Assembly: GCF_021347895.1 (NCBI RefSeq)
Contig: NC_067122.1
Coordinates: forward strand, 9,909,983-9,973,982
Reading direction: 5' to 3'
Source of the DNA: Acanthochromis polyacanthus
Taxonomy: Eukaryota > Chordata > Actinopteri > Pomacentridae
Length of the DNA stretch: 64,000 bases
The notes beneath the pieces were generated by a model. The model worked only from the letters and a program-made list of their open reading frames with translations. It did no database searches and was not told the DNA's origin. A program made the position numbers and the translations under genes. Positions 42,431 through 60,094 of the stretch are shown here, in pieces (the stretch's first letter is position 1; each line of letters begins with the position of its first letter).

Positions 42431-43197
42431 ACAGTGTGCCTGATGCTTTCGCTCCTTACTATTTGTTGCCTCACGTGTAATGTTTGTAATTTAGGATTTG
42501 TTGCTTGTTTTGCTGTTACTTTCACTAGTCTCGTTAAGAGCAGCAATTTAATGCTGAAAAAGACGAGGAATCTCTCTAAAATATCAATGTAAAGCTAGAG
42601 TTCTGTCAAAATAGAGAATACATAAGCACTTGAATAATAGACAAAGAATAATTTTGATTAACAAGCTAAATTCAAGTAAACACGGCAATCTGGTCTTTTT
42701 TGTTGTACTAACTCTTTAAAAAGTTCTGCGTATTTGCAGTAGCAAACAAATGTTTTAAAAAGATTTGATAGTATTAGCTTGGAGTATTTATAATGTGGAT
42801 GTGTGGATCTGTGCTTCTTGCGGATAATCACATCACCACCTAGTGGAGCTTGTAGTTTTTACAGCTCCAGCAGACTGCTCTGAATAAAAAGGGGCTGTCA
42901 ACAGAATGAGTGAAAAAAAAAAGTCAACACCAAATCGTTTGAAAAATAAAATCAGGCTTTGTGTGTCACTTTCTAAGGTCTCTGTACGCCGGACATTTCA
43001 GCAAGGATCAAAACATCCCATCCCAATTATCACCGACTGTCACTGATATTCATATCAAGGCCCAGATTTTCCCCGTTTGCTCAGGCAACATCCCATTCAA
43101 GCAAATATGTTTGCTCAAACTCTCAAGACATGTGAGCTGAGGAATGAAATATCAAACAGGACAACTGTTTAATGGGATGCACGCATGCTCGCACAGC

Positions 43198-43229
43198 CAC
43201 ATGTGCGCGCGCACACACACACACACACA
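43198..43229. repeat. alternating purine-pyrimidine tract
   Basis: An uninterrupted 32-base alternation CACATGTGCGCGCGC followed by (AC)n. Such (GC)n/(AC)n alternations can adopt left-handed Z-DNA. Confidence 0.85.
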
Positions 43230-45124
43230 ATTATGCATGCATTCAAATACACACACAGACACACACAAGCAAAGTGAATCTGTGAGCACACACTCACTGA
43301 CACTCCATACCTCAGTGTCCTAAATGATAATTAGTCCTCTACCGTGCCTGCTGAATGATCAATGACTGCACTGTAGGTTTTGCATTAATAATTTGCAAAG
43401 GAGAGAGTGTGACAAAGAGAGCGAGAGAGGCAGGAGATGTGTCCTGTTGTGTTCTGGGACAGGGGAAGGCTAGATTACCCATGTGCCAGGGGAATCTAAT
43501 GCAATTACGAGTGTTTGCTTACACCATGTGTCCTCTTCCGTCTGCGCAGCGGCATCGGGACTGCACCCACCGCCATCCTCCCATTCAGCGCTCTTGTTTG
43601 TTTTCAGTATTTACGCCACCCCAATCCCCTCCTCCTCCTCTTCCTCCACCACCACCTCCAACACCCCTCCTCATTTGCCCCTGCTTTCACTATCACTAAT
43701 TAAAGTAAACCAATAAGGCTGGGGGAGGGCAGAAAATAAGATGTGTTTGAAGACCAGATTGAACTCTACCGGCAACTCAGAAGTCAAAAGAGACATTGTG
43801 GGGGCTGTTGTTGGTGTGTGTGTGTGTGTGTGCACTGGCAAAATATACATTATTTATAATGCAAGAAAGGAGGCCACATGGGGAGAATGGAGGTTTGTTT
43901 AAAAGATTAGCGATGGCCTGCTTATTAGCTTTAGCTCTCATTCCCAGTCATTTGCCTATTCTCCCATGCCAGCCACAAAGAAGTGGCCAGATTATTGATT
44001 AAAATCCATTTTTCTTCTAATTATGGGTTCACGTACATGTATCACGAGATATATAGATAGATATAGATATAGATAGATTGACTTCAAACATCAATATGTA
44101 ATTATTTGCGGATTGAAATGTTGCCCTTTGTGCTATAACATATAAGCAGGGTAGGGCCCTGGTTTGACTTTCTTATTTTGACGTTACCCTGGGACACGGA
44201 TGACATTTAATTTTTGTGTATTTAGTGCCAAGGATGATATTAAGCTAATCTGCCCATGCTCCTGTTTGCTCTTCGGGATTTGGGAAGTATAGGCAAACAT
44301 GAAGCACACAGAGACTCCAGCTAAGATCAGGGGCAACGAAGAGACTTTTGGCAAAGCGAGGGAGCCGAGGTGGTGGCGGCGAAGTGTTGGCTCTCTCAGT
44401 GTGAGGCTGCTGAGAACACTGCCCATCTCCAGACCTCCTCGGTTAGGATTACATATTTGATGTTTAATCTGTTGCTGAAGTTTAAATCTGTGTGTTTTAC
44501 TGGCAGCGGACTTGACCTTACAATGTGAACCTTGGTAAAAAACTAACTTCCCAAAGGCATTCGGGATTTCTGCAAACACGAGACAAGATCAGAGGGAAGG
44601 GGTCGCACTTTAAAGCAACAAACATATGGACTGCAAAAATGGAAAGAACGGACTAACTGCAGATGGTGTGTGATCACCATGATGCACCACTGCAAAGTCA
44701 GCTTGACATTTAATTTAGCTGGTAATTGTATTAATGTTACATAGAAGTGTTGACAGCTTTGAGGCCTTTAAAAATCCACACTCAAACCTTCTGTAGACTT
44801 TGTTGCACATGAACTAGACTACTTTCCTCTGAGAGGTATCTGGCCAGACTTGTACACTGAAAGAAGCACATTACAGCAAAACAACTGCACTTGTTGACAC
44901 AGTAATATACTATGATGTGTGTTGTAGTGTGTAGCATTCTGTTTTACATAAATTTATAGAATACAGTATAAAGGTCATCTGCACCAATAGTTGTTTTATT
45001 TAATGGGCATTATAATATTGACAGTGTGCATAGCTTTTAAGTGCCATTTCTTCATTTGCTGAATATGTTATTTCTTTATCTGCTTCCTACCCTGTTAGAT
45101 TCTTTCTATGCCTGACTTAAAATC

Positions 45125-45165
45125 TGCATTTCCCACTGGGGATCAATAAAATCATACACAACATA
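45125..45165 (+). repeat. LINE-type 3' tail fragment
   Basis: CATTTCCCACTGGGGATCAA followed by TAAAATCATAC matches the terminal motif of fish LINE families ('aatttcccc..gggatcaataaag'). Only the terminus is recognisable. Confidence 0.5.
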
Positions 45166-48100
45166 AGTCATTCATTTCCACTTGTCACAGATAAATTAAG
45201 CTTCTGTCAGCTGTCAAAATCCAAGTCATTGTTTGCTGCTGCACTTTAAATTGTTCAGTATTTACAGAACAGAAAAAACTACATATCTCTTTGAGATTGG
45301 TTTTGAGCAAGTATTTGATCAACTACATTGTATTATTTGGGGCTTTTTGCTAGCTATTCAGCCTCCCAGTGGCAATACCAAAGTGGATAAGAATTACTGA
45401 CTCATTTTTCTGACTTCAGATATACGTAAATGTAAATTCAGCATTACTCACGTCCATCCCTCTTGCCAATGTATAATTGAAAGTGTGGGATGCTTGAGAA
45501 TGAGTAATGGGCCCAGGCACCTATAATGGATCATTTCAGGTTTCTTTTTCCTTCACCACAATTACCAGTCAAAGAAGAGTGTTTCAACTACGCTCAGTTA
45601 GGAGTGTATTTTTTGGGATTGGCCCAATCTTTTTGTGGCCTGGCACTGAGCCACAGAACTGTGATTTGGGAGACAACAGTGACTTACTGTGAGGTGAAGG
45701 AGAAAAACAGAATGATGTACTTTACTGTGGTGGTATAACAAGGTAACTGTGACCAACCACATACTCATTTTGAATTTTCCTGTCTTACCGCGACCTTGAA
45801 AATCATTTGCGCAAGTGATGCAAGATACATCAAGCAAGACAGAAATGTAAAAAAAGCAGACATACTGTAACAACTCCAGGCCAAACACAACAAGTGGCTG
45901 TCTGCCGCTGACCTGCAGCCTGGACAAGTTGGTTTATTCAAATTATGTATTTTAGTATTAGAAATCTCTCTGGCATTTAGTATTTAGTTGCTAAATGCTA
46001 AACTGCAATTGGCTCAAATGAAAATAGATAGATTGTAAAGTTTTTTTAATGATATTGTAATAAATTTAGAGCTTTGTAGCACATGATGTCACCATATTTT
46101 GATGAACATCATCACTGCAGCATAAATAGGCCATTGTAGATTGTTCAATAGAGGTGCACTACCATCTATTTTGCACTAATTGTGTTCCTACGATCACAAA
46201 AATCTGACTTTCACAAGCATTCCCAGAAACTACCTGAGTCCCATGTGGCTGTGGGAAACTGGGGAGCGGCAAACTGAGCAGGTTTGGGAGGTAGCTAAAT
46301 CTCCCAGTACTTTCCTCACGCTTGTGAACTTCTCAGGGATTAGGGGGTAAACACATAGGGTCTGTGAGAAATATCTCCTCCTACCTCCACCCTACAACCA
46401 CATCAAATGACTCTGTTGACTCAACGTTGGCACATTGAAAAGAAGCATAAGTGGCAGAGGGGATGGGCTACAGTCAAGTTTGTCATGGATAAGTCCTGTC
46501 AAGCCCACAAGGTCAGATGATTCAAAATAAAGTTATTGTACTTCTTTTGTTTAGGGTACTACAACCAAGTGTGAATGCATTAAGGTGTATGAGCACATTA
46601 ACACATATGGTTCTATTGTCCACATAAGGTTTTATTGTCTCTGTCTTTACTGTGGATAATATTTTCTGACCAGCTCATGCATGACAGATTCAGAGGAACT
46701 AAAATAAGGCAAACTACCTAAACTATCTGAGCGTATGACTCCTTCTCATGCCTGTTGGTAATGTGCAGTGTGACCAATAAGGGAGAGACCAAACAAAGGA
46801 GTGCCATGATAGCACCTTAGAGCTAATCTCTCAATTACTACTTTACTGCTGCTGTCAGACAAAGCACAACAAAAGCTTAGACCTGTCACGCATACATCTC
46901 ATTGTGTGTGTGCATGTGTGTTTGTGTCTCTTTGGTAATAGCCATGTGTGGTCCATCTAATCCTCGTCTTTGTTGTCTATTTCTGTTGCAACTTAACTAT
47001 AAAACATCGTCACGATTGACAGGTTACAAAATACAAAACACATGGTCCTGCATGGCTCGGTGAGAAGAGCATGATGCAGTCATTTTCAGGGTTAAAGGTT
47101 TTGTCTTACCAAAAGGCCTCTGAGGATTGGAATGATAGATTTTTATACTGTATGCATGGAAGCACTGACAAAAAAAATCCATATAAATATACGATGTCGC
47201 AACACATGTTCTATTACTTTACTTCTTACGCATATCCATCCAAAATGTGCCACTGTACATTATAATAAAAGTAGATAAGTGTTGTTCCATGAAAAAGGTC
47301 AGGACTGGCACTTTCAAGATTCAATTCTAAGATCTTTTATAATGTCAAATGCATTGTTATTCAGCCTAACACATGGCAATCATTTTAATGTTTTCTAAAA
47401 GTACTGACATTTTCCAGATAAAAATAGGCTTTCACTTGAAAACAACATACCCTACTGTGCCAGATTTGTCACTGCACAGTGCACTAATGCAGCGGAAAAC
47501 CAGTTGTCCTTCCAAGACACTAAGCGCCGTATTGTGCTGTCCTCTAGTGAAGCTCAGTATATTCCACTGACACAGAAGCTAAAGCTAACCGTGTCAGTGA
47601 AAGACCGGGGATGTCACAGGCAATGCCTGGCATTAGGCGTATAATGGCCAGGATTTGCTGATAAAACAGGGGCCTCACATTGGCAGTCTTTAGTGACTTA
47701 AGTGGGCCGTTCTTCCATAGCCATGGGGCTATACAGTATATCTGTCCCTAAGTCTGTGTCTCTTTCAAATGTGTCTTCCCTCTAGCGTATTTCTCACTGA
47801 TGTGGAGTTTTTTTTGGGATGATTAATTTGATTCCATATTTCACGTTTATGATGTCACAAGATATATGGCTCACATTATGAGCAACAGGTGTATGTAAAA
47901 TTTGTGTGACGGCGCAGAGATGACACCCTTTACAGAACATAATCCCTGTAATGACTTTGCACAGGAAAGAATAGAAAAATGCTGAATGAAAATAGTCAGT
48001 GCTCATAATGTAATAGTAGTTTTTTTCATAGCAGACATTTCGACTCATCACAAATCTGAAGTAAGCCATGGAAGGATGACAGTTAGTGAGCACACACGAT

Positions 48101-50450
48101 ATCAGAAAACAGAAGCAGCAATATGGAATTTAGCTCCATTAATATTATTCTAGACCTGAGTTTTTTCCTACTGTGCTATGTCAAATAGTTTTGGGGAAAA
48201 ACTGTATATCATATGAACATTAGTTGCTCCAAGTTCAACTAATGGTTCCAATAAAGTTTGCAATGAATTTCAGAGTTAAATATGCAACATTTATGCTGCC
48301 CCAGATAGAAAAAAAAAGTACTTACTCAAGGTGTGGCTTCAGCATGTGTCAGACTCTCTCACCTGGGCAAAAACATTCTGATCTTGAGAAAATCCAATCT
48401 GCAGATCACTTTCCAACAAGAAAAAAGCCACTTACTCTTGATGCCTGCTATTTGAATTCTCACCACATGTTGTTTTCACTAGAGAAACAGCCAGAATGTA
48501 AAGCAGAACTAACATCAGGTAAAGCTAAACAAATATAAAAACTATCCTAAGTTAGTATTGGACATCTAGTGCTGGGAGAACACATCATCTGACTAATTCT
48601 TTCCCTTGTGCAGAGAAAGTGCTCTTCTATATGTACTGAAATCATTTACAAAAAATCATACAAATATAAGAAAACATGTAACACTAAGCTGGGGATACTA
48701 GAACAGTAGGAGTTGTAGCTTCTGGTTTATATCTTTTATATGCCTTGAATGACTTGAATGATCTAATTATTGTGAGAATTTCCCACTTAGAAAGTGTAGA
48801 AATGGGCAGCTGTGTAGTCTGTTGTGTTTGTTTTTGACAATAAAACGCCTGTCTTTGTTTAAAAAAGGGTGTTTCCCACCTATTTTTTATGTTCTCATCA
48901 TATTTAATTTGCCATCATTCCATCTGTCACACAGGAATTATAGCTTAAATAAATCAGAGGAAATCCCTTGATCCCCAATCTAAATATTGCGAAAGAAAGG
49001 CAAGCACTTTTTTGACATTTTTTTCCAGCATACCTTTATTTGTGCGACGGCATTTACGTCATCTAGCTATCTGTTGTCAGCTATTTTCATGAAGTCCCGC
49101 GTTTAAAAAGAGATGTCACAGTGGAGTGATCATAGCAGGAGGTAAGATAAAAAAGAACACAGGCATAAAAGTATAAATACAATTTGCAATGTCAGGGTTG
49201 CTCTCTATACTATTCGACTCCAATACCACTTCATGCTATCCAAAAGAGATGTGCCGAAAGCTGCTCAGATGAATGGGAAACACGACAAGATGGACAGTTA
49301 AGACTTTCAAAAATGCACGCGAGTCTGTGGTTGTAATTCAGAAAGCATGTCCTCCCTGTATCGGTTGCACAACACTGTGACAATTCTGGAGGTTGCAGGG
49401 ATCAAAAACAAAGAGGGGAAGAAAAAAAAAAACGTAGGAGACTTATGGTCGTCACTTTGGATAGTTTTTCCCATAAATGAGGCAGACATTCAGACACATG
49501 TCCCAAGAAAGCCTTATAAATCTGCGAGCATGTCCAACATTTGCAGATGAACGGTGCCCAGTCGCATAACCACCTGTCAAAACTCATCTTCCCTTTTCTT
49601 TTGATCTTCCACTCTTATCTCCATCTACTTCTCCACTATCTGCATTATTCTGCTTTCTATTCTCAAAAAAAAAAAACTTTTACTTAGGAATTTTCTGGCA
49701 GTAGGTGATCTAAACTAAGCTGTATAGTAGGGTGATTGATAGCATACAGGCAGAGGAGACCAACGTAAGAGGAAGAGCACCAATTTATTTTCCATTTTAA
49801 ATAAAGATGGAAAGTGGGGTAACCGCCAAGGGTATTCATTTGATCTGAACGGAACTCCAATAAAACAAATTCTTTCGACAGCTATTCAGTTCTTCACAGA
49901 GAGGCATTCCCCAAACAACCTTTTGTCTTCTCTCCTGACAGCCCACAACTGTTATCCAAGCCCTTCTTGGTGACTCCCTTTTAAATCAATATATATAACA
50001 TTACCGAGGATGAAATCTGGTAAGCCTGACCACATGAAGCAGAACTTCTCCACGGCTGATGACAGATTCAGCCATTGCTTCCTGTGTCTTTTAGTCCATC
50101 TTCTACACAAGGGTATTATTTCCCATCTATTGCTGCACATTGATATCTGGAGCAGAATCACGATCAGTGTAGCTGCCAAATGTGGCAGATGTAGAGAGAA
50201 TTTGTCCTGATGTTACTGCAGATGCTGTATATTTAGAATTACATTCTGTATCATTTTACATAGGAGGAGTGAATATTCAGTGTTTTTTTCCCTCTTTCTT
50301 CAGATAAATGTTGTGATTTTAAAAAAAAACAACAATCTCAAAATTTAATCGGAATAAAAATACTGAATGCTTTGCAGTTTGAGAAGCAATGCTTTTATAT
50401 GGTTAAAAGCTATTCGTGGACACATATTGGAGCTTTTACATGATGTAAGA

Positions 50451-50464
50451 CTGCCATCTGGTGG
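50451..50464 (-). promoter_or_regulatory. full CTCF consensus match
   Basis: The minus strand reads CCACCAGATGGCAG, which matches every position of the commonly used CTCF consensus CCASYAGRKGGCRS. CTCF marks chromatin loop anchors and insulators. The site lies about 200 bases downstream of the stop codon of the ADH-like gene, at the boundary between the 50-kb gene-free region and the gene cluster, which is a plausible insulator position. Occupancy cannot be judged from sequence. Confidence 0.5.
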
Positions 50465-50522
50465 TAAATGTGGAGATTTGCTACAAAGTAAAGCAGGGAA
50501 AATATTGTACTCATCAATATCA

Positions 50523-50575
50523 AGACAGATAGATAGATAGATAGATACTTGATTAATCTCAAGGGAAATTTATGA
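50523..50575 (-). repeat. LINE-type 3' tail with (GATA)n
   Basis: In minus orientation this is AAATTTCCCTTGAGATTAAT followed by CAAGTATC and a (TATC)n simple tail. It is the same terminal motif as at 541-600 and 45,125-45,165, with a different microsatellite attached. It probably lies in the 3' UTR or just downstream of the ADH-like gene. Confidence 0.6.
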
Positions 50576-50666
50576 TGTTTTATACTAATCTTAGGTAATC
50601 TTTTAGGAAAATCCCACAAAAAGTTGTGTGTTGTCTGTAAAATATCGTTATGATTCCTTCGTCTCA

Positions 50667-55793
<5,127 letters not shown>

Positions 55794-56425
55794 TTTGAGT
55801 GACGTTTCCAAAATAAACAACCTGCATTTGAACAAAAAAATTATCGAAACATACATCTGTGTTTATCACAAAGTCACACAGAGACAACTTCGTATCATTT
55901 TCTATCTATTTTGTATTAGATTAGATGAAGTCATGCTTACCGAGTTTCTTGTCTCAACAAGTCTCGCTCCACCAACAGTCGTGTCTATTTCTTTAAATTT
56001 GACTGATGCGCAATTTACGACATTTCCCAACACTACTGGTACCTTTACGGCAGTGTGTGGTCACACGTGTTATTATCGCATGGAAGTCAGCGGCAGCGAG
56101 AAAAGCAGGCTGTCGATTAAATTTGTGAGTTATTTGGTTTAATTTAGTCTAAATAATGTTTCAGACTTTAGTAGTGTTTCCGTTTTTAAGTAAATACACG
56201 TCGTCTTGTTTTTTTGTTTGAAAATGTGCATGAATTTCGAAGTTTGAATGACTGAATTAAGCTAACACGTTAGCACGAAGTTGTGCAGTGCCTCTAAAGC
56301 CACACTGTTGAGAGCAGTGCATTCGCTCCTGCGTGTTTAACTACGCTTTGTAATGTTGAATACTGTGTTTTTGTGTCGTGTTTAATTTATCCTGGCGTTC
56401 CTATTTGCAGAGGATTTGAAGAAAC
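55794..56425. promoter_or_regulatory. shared divergent promoter region, ADH-like gene and gar1
   Basis: About 630 bases separate the start codons of two head-to-head genes. A palindromic E-box CACGTG lies at 56,064-56,069. Just before the gar1 start there is TTTGCAG followed by 15 untranslated bases, which indicates a spliced 5' UTR with an upstream non-coding exon; a possible donor is the GTGAGT at 56,126-56,131. SnoRNP genes are known MYC targets, so the E-box may be relevant to gar1, but this is inference. I see no clear TATA box. Confidence 0.6.
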
Positions 56426-59400
56426 ATGTCGTACAGAGGAGGAGGCGGACGAGGCGGTGGAAGAGGTGGAGGTTTTAACCGAGGTGGAGGAGGCAGAGGA
56501 GGGTTTGGAGGAGGCAGAGGTGGAGGATTTGGACGGGGAGGTGGAAGAGGTGGTTTTAACAGACAGCAAGACTATGGTCCTCCGGAATATGTTGTCGGTG
56601 AGTTTGTTCACTCATAAACAGGAAGACTTCCCTTGGCTCAATGAACTGTTTGGCCATGCTGTTTCCACCTTAGCAACACACTAGTAGTACTTTCTGAAGA
56701 TCAGTATTATGGCAGAAGTAACGTTAACTGTTTCATCTACTAGATGGGTGTGATGACCAGTTAATCTCAAAACAAATTTACCATAATTAGCAGTTTCTTA
56801 CTTGTAAACATTCTCACTCAACATTTAACTGATTTCAATCAATCCAGTTGGTTTATTCAGTGGGCCTGGGATCTTTCTGCATGGAGTTTGCATGTTCTCA
56901 CTGTGCATGCGTGGGTTTTCTCCAGGTACTCCAGCTTCCTCCCACAGTCCAAAATATGCTGAGGTTAATTGATTACTCTAAATTGCCCGTAGATGTGAAT
57001 GCGAGTGTGATTGTCTGTATATGTAGCCCTGCGACAGACTGGCGACCTGTCCAGGGTGTCCCCTGCCTTCGCCCGAGTCAGCTGGGATAGGCTCCAGCAC
57101 CCCCCGCGACCCTAGTGAGGATAAAGCGGTGTTTAGAGAATGGATGGATGGACAGTTGGTTTATTCCGCTTAAAGTCATCGGGTCCTTCTGCTCAAATAT
57201 TTCTAATGTGCTTGAAACTTTTGTCATAAACCATAATATTTAAAATGGTGTCTGACCTTTTGTGCTAATATCATGTTTTGTTTTGTTTTTTAGATGTTTC
57301 TTCATTTTTAAATTGCCTGTTGAGCCACTGTCACACATTGATATTGATATCTCAGGCTACCAAAGGTATAAGCCCAATATTTTCAGTTTTCCCACAGTCC
57401 ATCAAACTTCTGAACTCAAAACAAGAACACAGTGTCACTTTTAATAATACTATGCGCAATCTCCTGTCCATATTTTTTTTCAATTTTATTGTTTTTATTT
57501 GATCTCATTACCTCCTAACCGTGTATATCTTTCCTCTTTTGCATATGTTGGAGTTCTTAATATAGTTTTATTTTAAATGTACATTTGATTCTTTTATTTA
57601 TTGTAGTTGAATTAGCTTGTTTCAATGCACCACTCAATGGCAGCTACTTATATTTTCATCGTGTCCCCATGTATGATGACAATAAATCTATTCTATATGG
57701 AACAAAGTGAAGCCATCATTGTTGAGCACGTTACCAGAAAAACTGATAATACAGAATTCAGCTAGTGATATTTTCTGAACTATACGTAGTTGCATGTCAT
57801 ATTCAAACAAAACATATAGAATACTTTTTAATCATAGAAATGCTTCTCCAAATATATCTAAATAATTTTTGAATACAGACATACAATGTTGCTTTCAGTT
57901 ACTTAAGACATCACATATTTGTTTCTCAGTGCATTAAGCAAGGGTTCAGCAAACACTGATCTTTAGATAAATCTATGGTGAACAATTTCTTTGAGCTGAA
58001 GAAATAAAATAAACTTCAGGCTTTTATCTTTATTAGTTCTTGAGATATTGTTATTCAAAAACAAATGCATTCAGTCCGATTTATTCTTTTACAAATTCTA
58101 ATTTGATGGTTTGAGATAGAATAATCCAGTTGACAAATCAAGACTGCAGCTTAGGTTTTAAATTATGTTGCATGTTTGACCTGGACAATGATTTTCCAAG
58201 TTCATACCATCCCTCTCCTTGTCTGTCACACTTTTGTTGGTCATGTTCACTGAGTCATCTATTAGACGAGTTCATGACAATCATGTGGTAAGGCCCCATG
58301 AAATGTTTTAAATCTGTTTAAAAAGGGAATGATTATTCAGCTAAAGCTGGAAAATCTGATTGCAGTATCTGTTCTGAAATTGCATTTGTATATTTTCCTG
58401 ACTCCTCTGTCCCAGTAAACATCCAAGCCGTAATCACAACAGAATACTGCATTTTTAACCCCCCCACCCCCCGACAGTTTGTCTAAACTGCGTACATTCT
58501 TTTTGCAGAGTTGCAGACTTAAAGAAAAACTGCTCCTGATGGCTGCAGTATGTTTTACACAACTGGCTGTGTTTCGTTGTCTTTCCTCTCTGCAGCACTT
58601 GGAGAATTCATGCATCCATGTGAAGATGACATCGTGTGCAAATGTACGACAGAAGAAAACAAGGTTCCTTACTTTAATGCACCAGTTTACTTGGAAAACA
58701 AAGAGCAGATTGGAAAAGTGGATGAGATATTCGGCCAGCTCCGAGACTTTGTATCCTTTCTGTGTTTATTTCAGTCCCTAAATCTCTGAGGCGACACCTT
58801 GTGGGGAACTGCTGTGGGTTAAATATCAGTGTTACCCAGAATCCTGTTCACTCCTTAACCTATCTCTGCAGTATTTTTCAGTCAAACTTTCTGAAAATAT
58901 GAAGGCATCTTCGTTTAAGAAGTTACAGAAGGTACAAAAGGTCTTCCTGAACATTTTTAAGTAGTGAACTTGGATGCGTCCAATTGCTAAACAGTCTGTA
59001 ATTACTGGTTCTTGCTTTAGTTTTATATAGATCCAATGAAGCTCCTCCCTTTGCAACGATTCCTCCCAAGGCCACCAGGCGAAAAGGGGCCGCCGAGAGG
59101 AGGCCGAGGTGGAGGAAGAGGTGGTGGACGTGGGGGTGAGGCATCAAGTTCTCATTTTAATCTATTAAGTGTGCAGAACATTGGAGGTAGATTAGCCTGT
59201 TTTTTCTTGTTGACGCACTATTTTTAAATGCTCTGAATTTAAAGTGGAAAGAAAGACTTAACATCTGCTTATTAAGAGTATGGCTTGGAAGAGAGATTTA
59301 ATTAATTCTGCTTTGTTTTTGTTTCAGGAGGTTTCCGAGGTGGCAGGGGAGGAGGATTTGGAGGTGGACGTGGTGGAGGTGGGAGAGGTGGAGGATTTGG

Positions 59401-59607
59401 AGGTGGACGAGGGGGAGGCTTCAGAGGAGGAAGAGGAGGAGGTGGACGTGGATTTAGAGGTTAGCCGGCTTCCTGTGCGCTGTACATTTTTATTTGTCTC
59501 TCTGAATGTAGGAAGTGTTGTCACATGGTTTATAAAGCACGTTTTCTGATCGTTTAATATTGTCATTGTTTTTTTTTTTGTTTTTTTTACTTACAGGTGG
59601 GAAGTGA
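56426..59607 (+). CDS. gar1: GAR1, H/ACA ribonucleoprotein complex subunit 1
   Basis: GAR1 is a core protein of H/ACA snoRNPs in the nucleolus and Cajal bodies, with dyskerin, NOP10 and NHP2. The complex pseudouridylates rRNA and snRNA and also stabilises telomerase RNA. Coding exons are 56,426-56,597; 58,596-58,750; 58,872-58,931; 59,021-59,135; 59,328-59,459; and 59,597-59,607, all joined in phase with GT-AG borders. They give 214 residues, against about 217 in human. Residues 1-49 are a Gly/Arg-rich domain. Residues 58 to about 150 are the conserved core, with [34 protein letters not shown] and [16 protein letters not shown] readable. Residues 154-212 are a second Gly/Arg-rich tail ending GGK. 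An acceptor at 56,409-56,410 implies a 5' UTR intron. Intron 1 (about 2 kb) contains a truncated SINE and a LINE tail. ATTAAA at 60,095-60,100 is a likely polyadenylation signal. No defect is seen. Confidence 0.97.
56859..57152 (+). mobile_element. 5'-truncated SINE copy with 14-bp target duplication
   Basis: The copy shares the body and 3' end of the full SINE at 53,317-53,699 but lacks the tRNA-like head; it begins at TGGGCCTGGGATCTTTCTGC. It ends with GAATGGATGGATG. CAGTTGGTTTATTC flanks it exactly on both sides (56,845-56,858 and 57,153-57,166), which proves insertion by retrotransposition. It lies in the first coding-region intron of gar1, in the same orientation as the gene. Confidence 0.93.
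57290..57700 (+). repeat. LINE (L2/CR1-like) 3' UTR fragment
   Basis: CCCACAGTCCATCAAACTTC, TGAACTCAAAACA and a terminal ATGATGACAATAAATCTATT are words found near the 3' ends of fish L2/CR1-type LINEs, where the terminus is usually TGACAATAAAG plus a short repeat. No coding sequence of the LINE is left. The left boundary is uncertain. Confidence 0.5.
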
Positions 59608-60094
59608 TCTGACTGAGGGTCTGACAAGATCGTCACATCTTTGCTTCCAGCTAAAAGGCTGCGCTCTACATCAGACCGTGGCTTGTTGGACTTGTATGGA
59701 CATTGCCTTCATTTGTAGAACTTGAAAGGAGTTTTCACTTTGTGTTTTATGTTTTTTTTCTTTTTACCAGTTTCAAATGAGTGATGGATCTTCATAGTTT
59801 TTATTTAAAAGGTTCATAAGTATGCTTGTGTGTAACATGACAGGGACCTTTTCAGCTTTTTATGGAGGGTATTTATTTGAAACCCTTTGTAAGAACCTAT
59901 GTCATCATTCTGTGCTGATTGTGTTAAAATGTTTAAGATTCAAGGAAACATGTTCACAAACCTCCATGTACTAATTTCCTTTATAGAGGAAAACGTGTGC
60001 GAATCAGACTATTCAGTGTTGGTTGAAAATATTTTCATACTCAATTTGTAATATCTGAAGATAAATATTGTAGCTTTTTTTGTTAAAGGCCACA

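Larger units (their letters stand above)
38263..50450. other. gene-free sequence, no coding gene recognised
   Basis: No exon or RNA gene is recognised in these 12 kb. Open frames are up to about 133 codons and show no motif. The stretch holds simple repeats (43,198-43,229, 43,813-43,832, 44,050-44,080), a LINE tail near 45,125-45,160 and two GC-richer blocks (39,660-39,870 and 42,040-42,430) with regulatory-looking content. A possible ATTAAA signal in minus orientation for the downstream ADH gene lies at 50,344-50,349. Confidence 0.45.

Noticed and set aside
42837..42850. CCACCTAGTGGAGC as a CTCF site
   Set aside because: Three mismatches to the consensus at informative positions; much weaker than the match at 50,451-50,464.
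56373..56684. 103-codon Glu-rich open frame on the plus strand
   Set aside because: It is the out-of-frame reading of the GGA-rich first coding exon of gar1. The gar1 frame with its spliced continuation explains the sequence.
59280..59549. 89-codon acidic open frame, and the Ser/Thr-rich minus frame opposite it
   Set aside because: Both are shadows of the Gly/Arg-rich exon 5 of gar1 (59,328-59,459).
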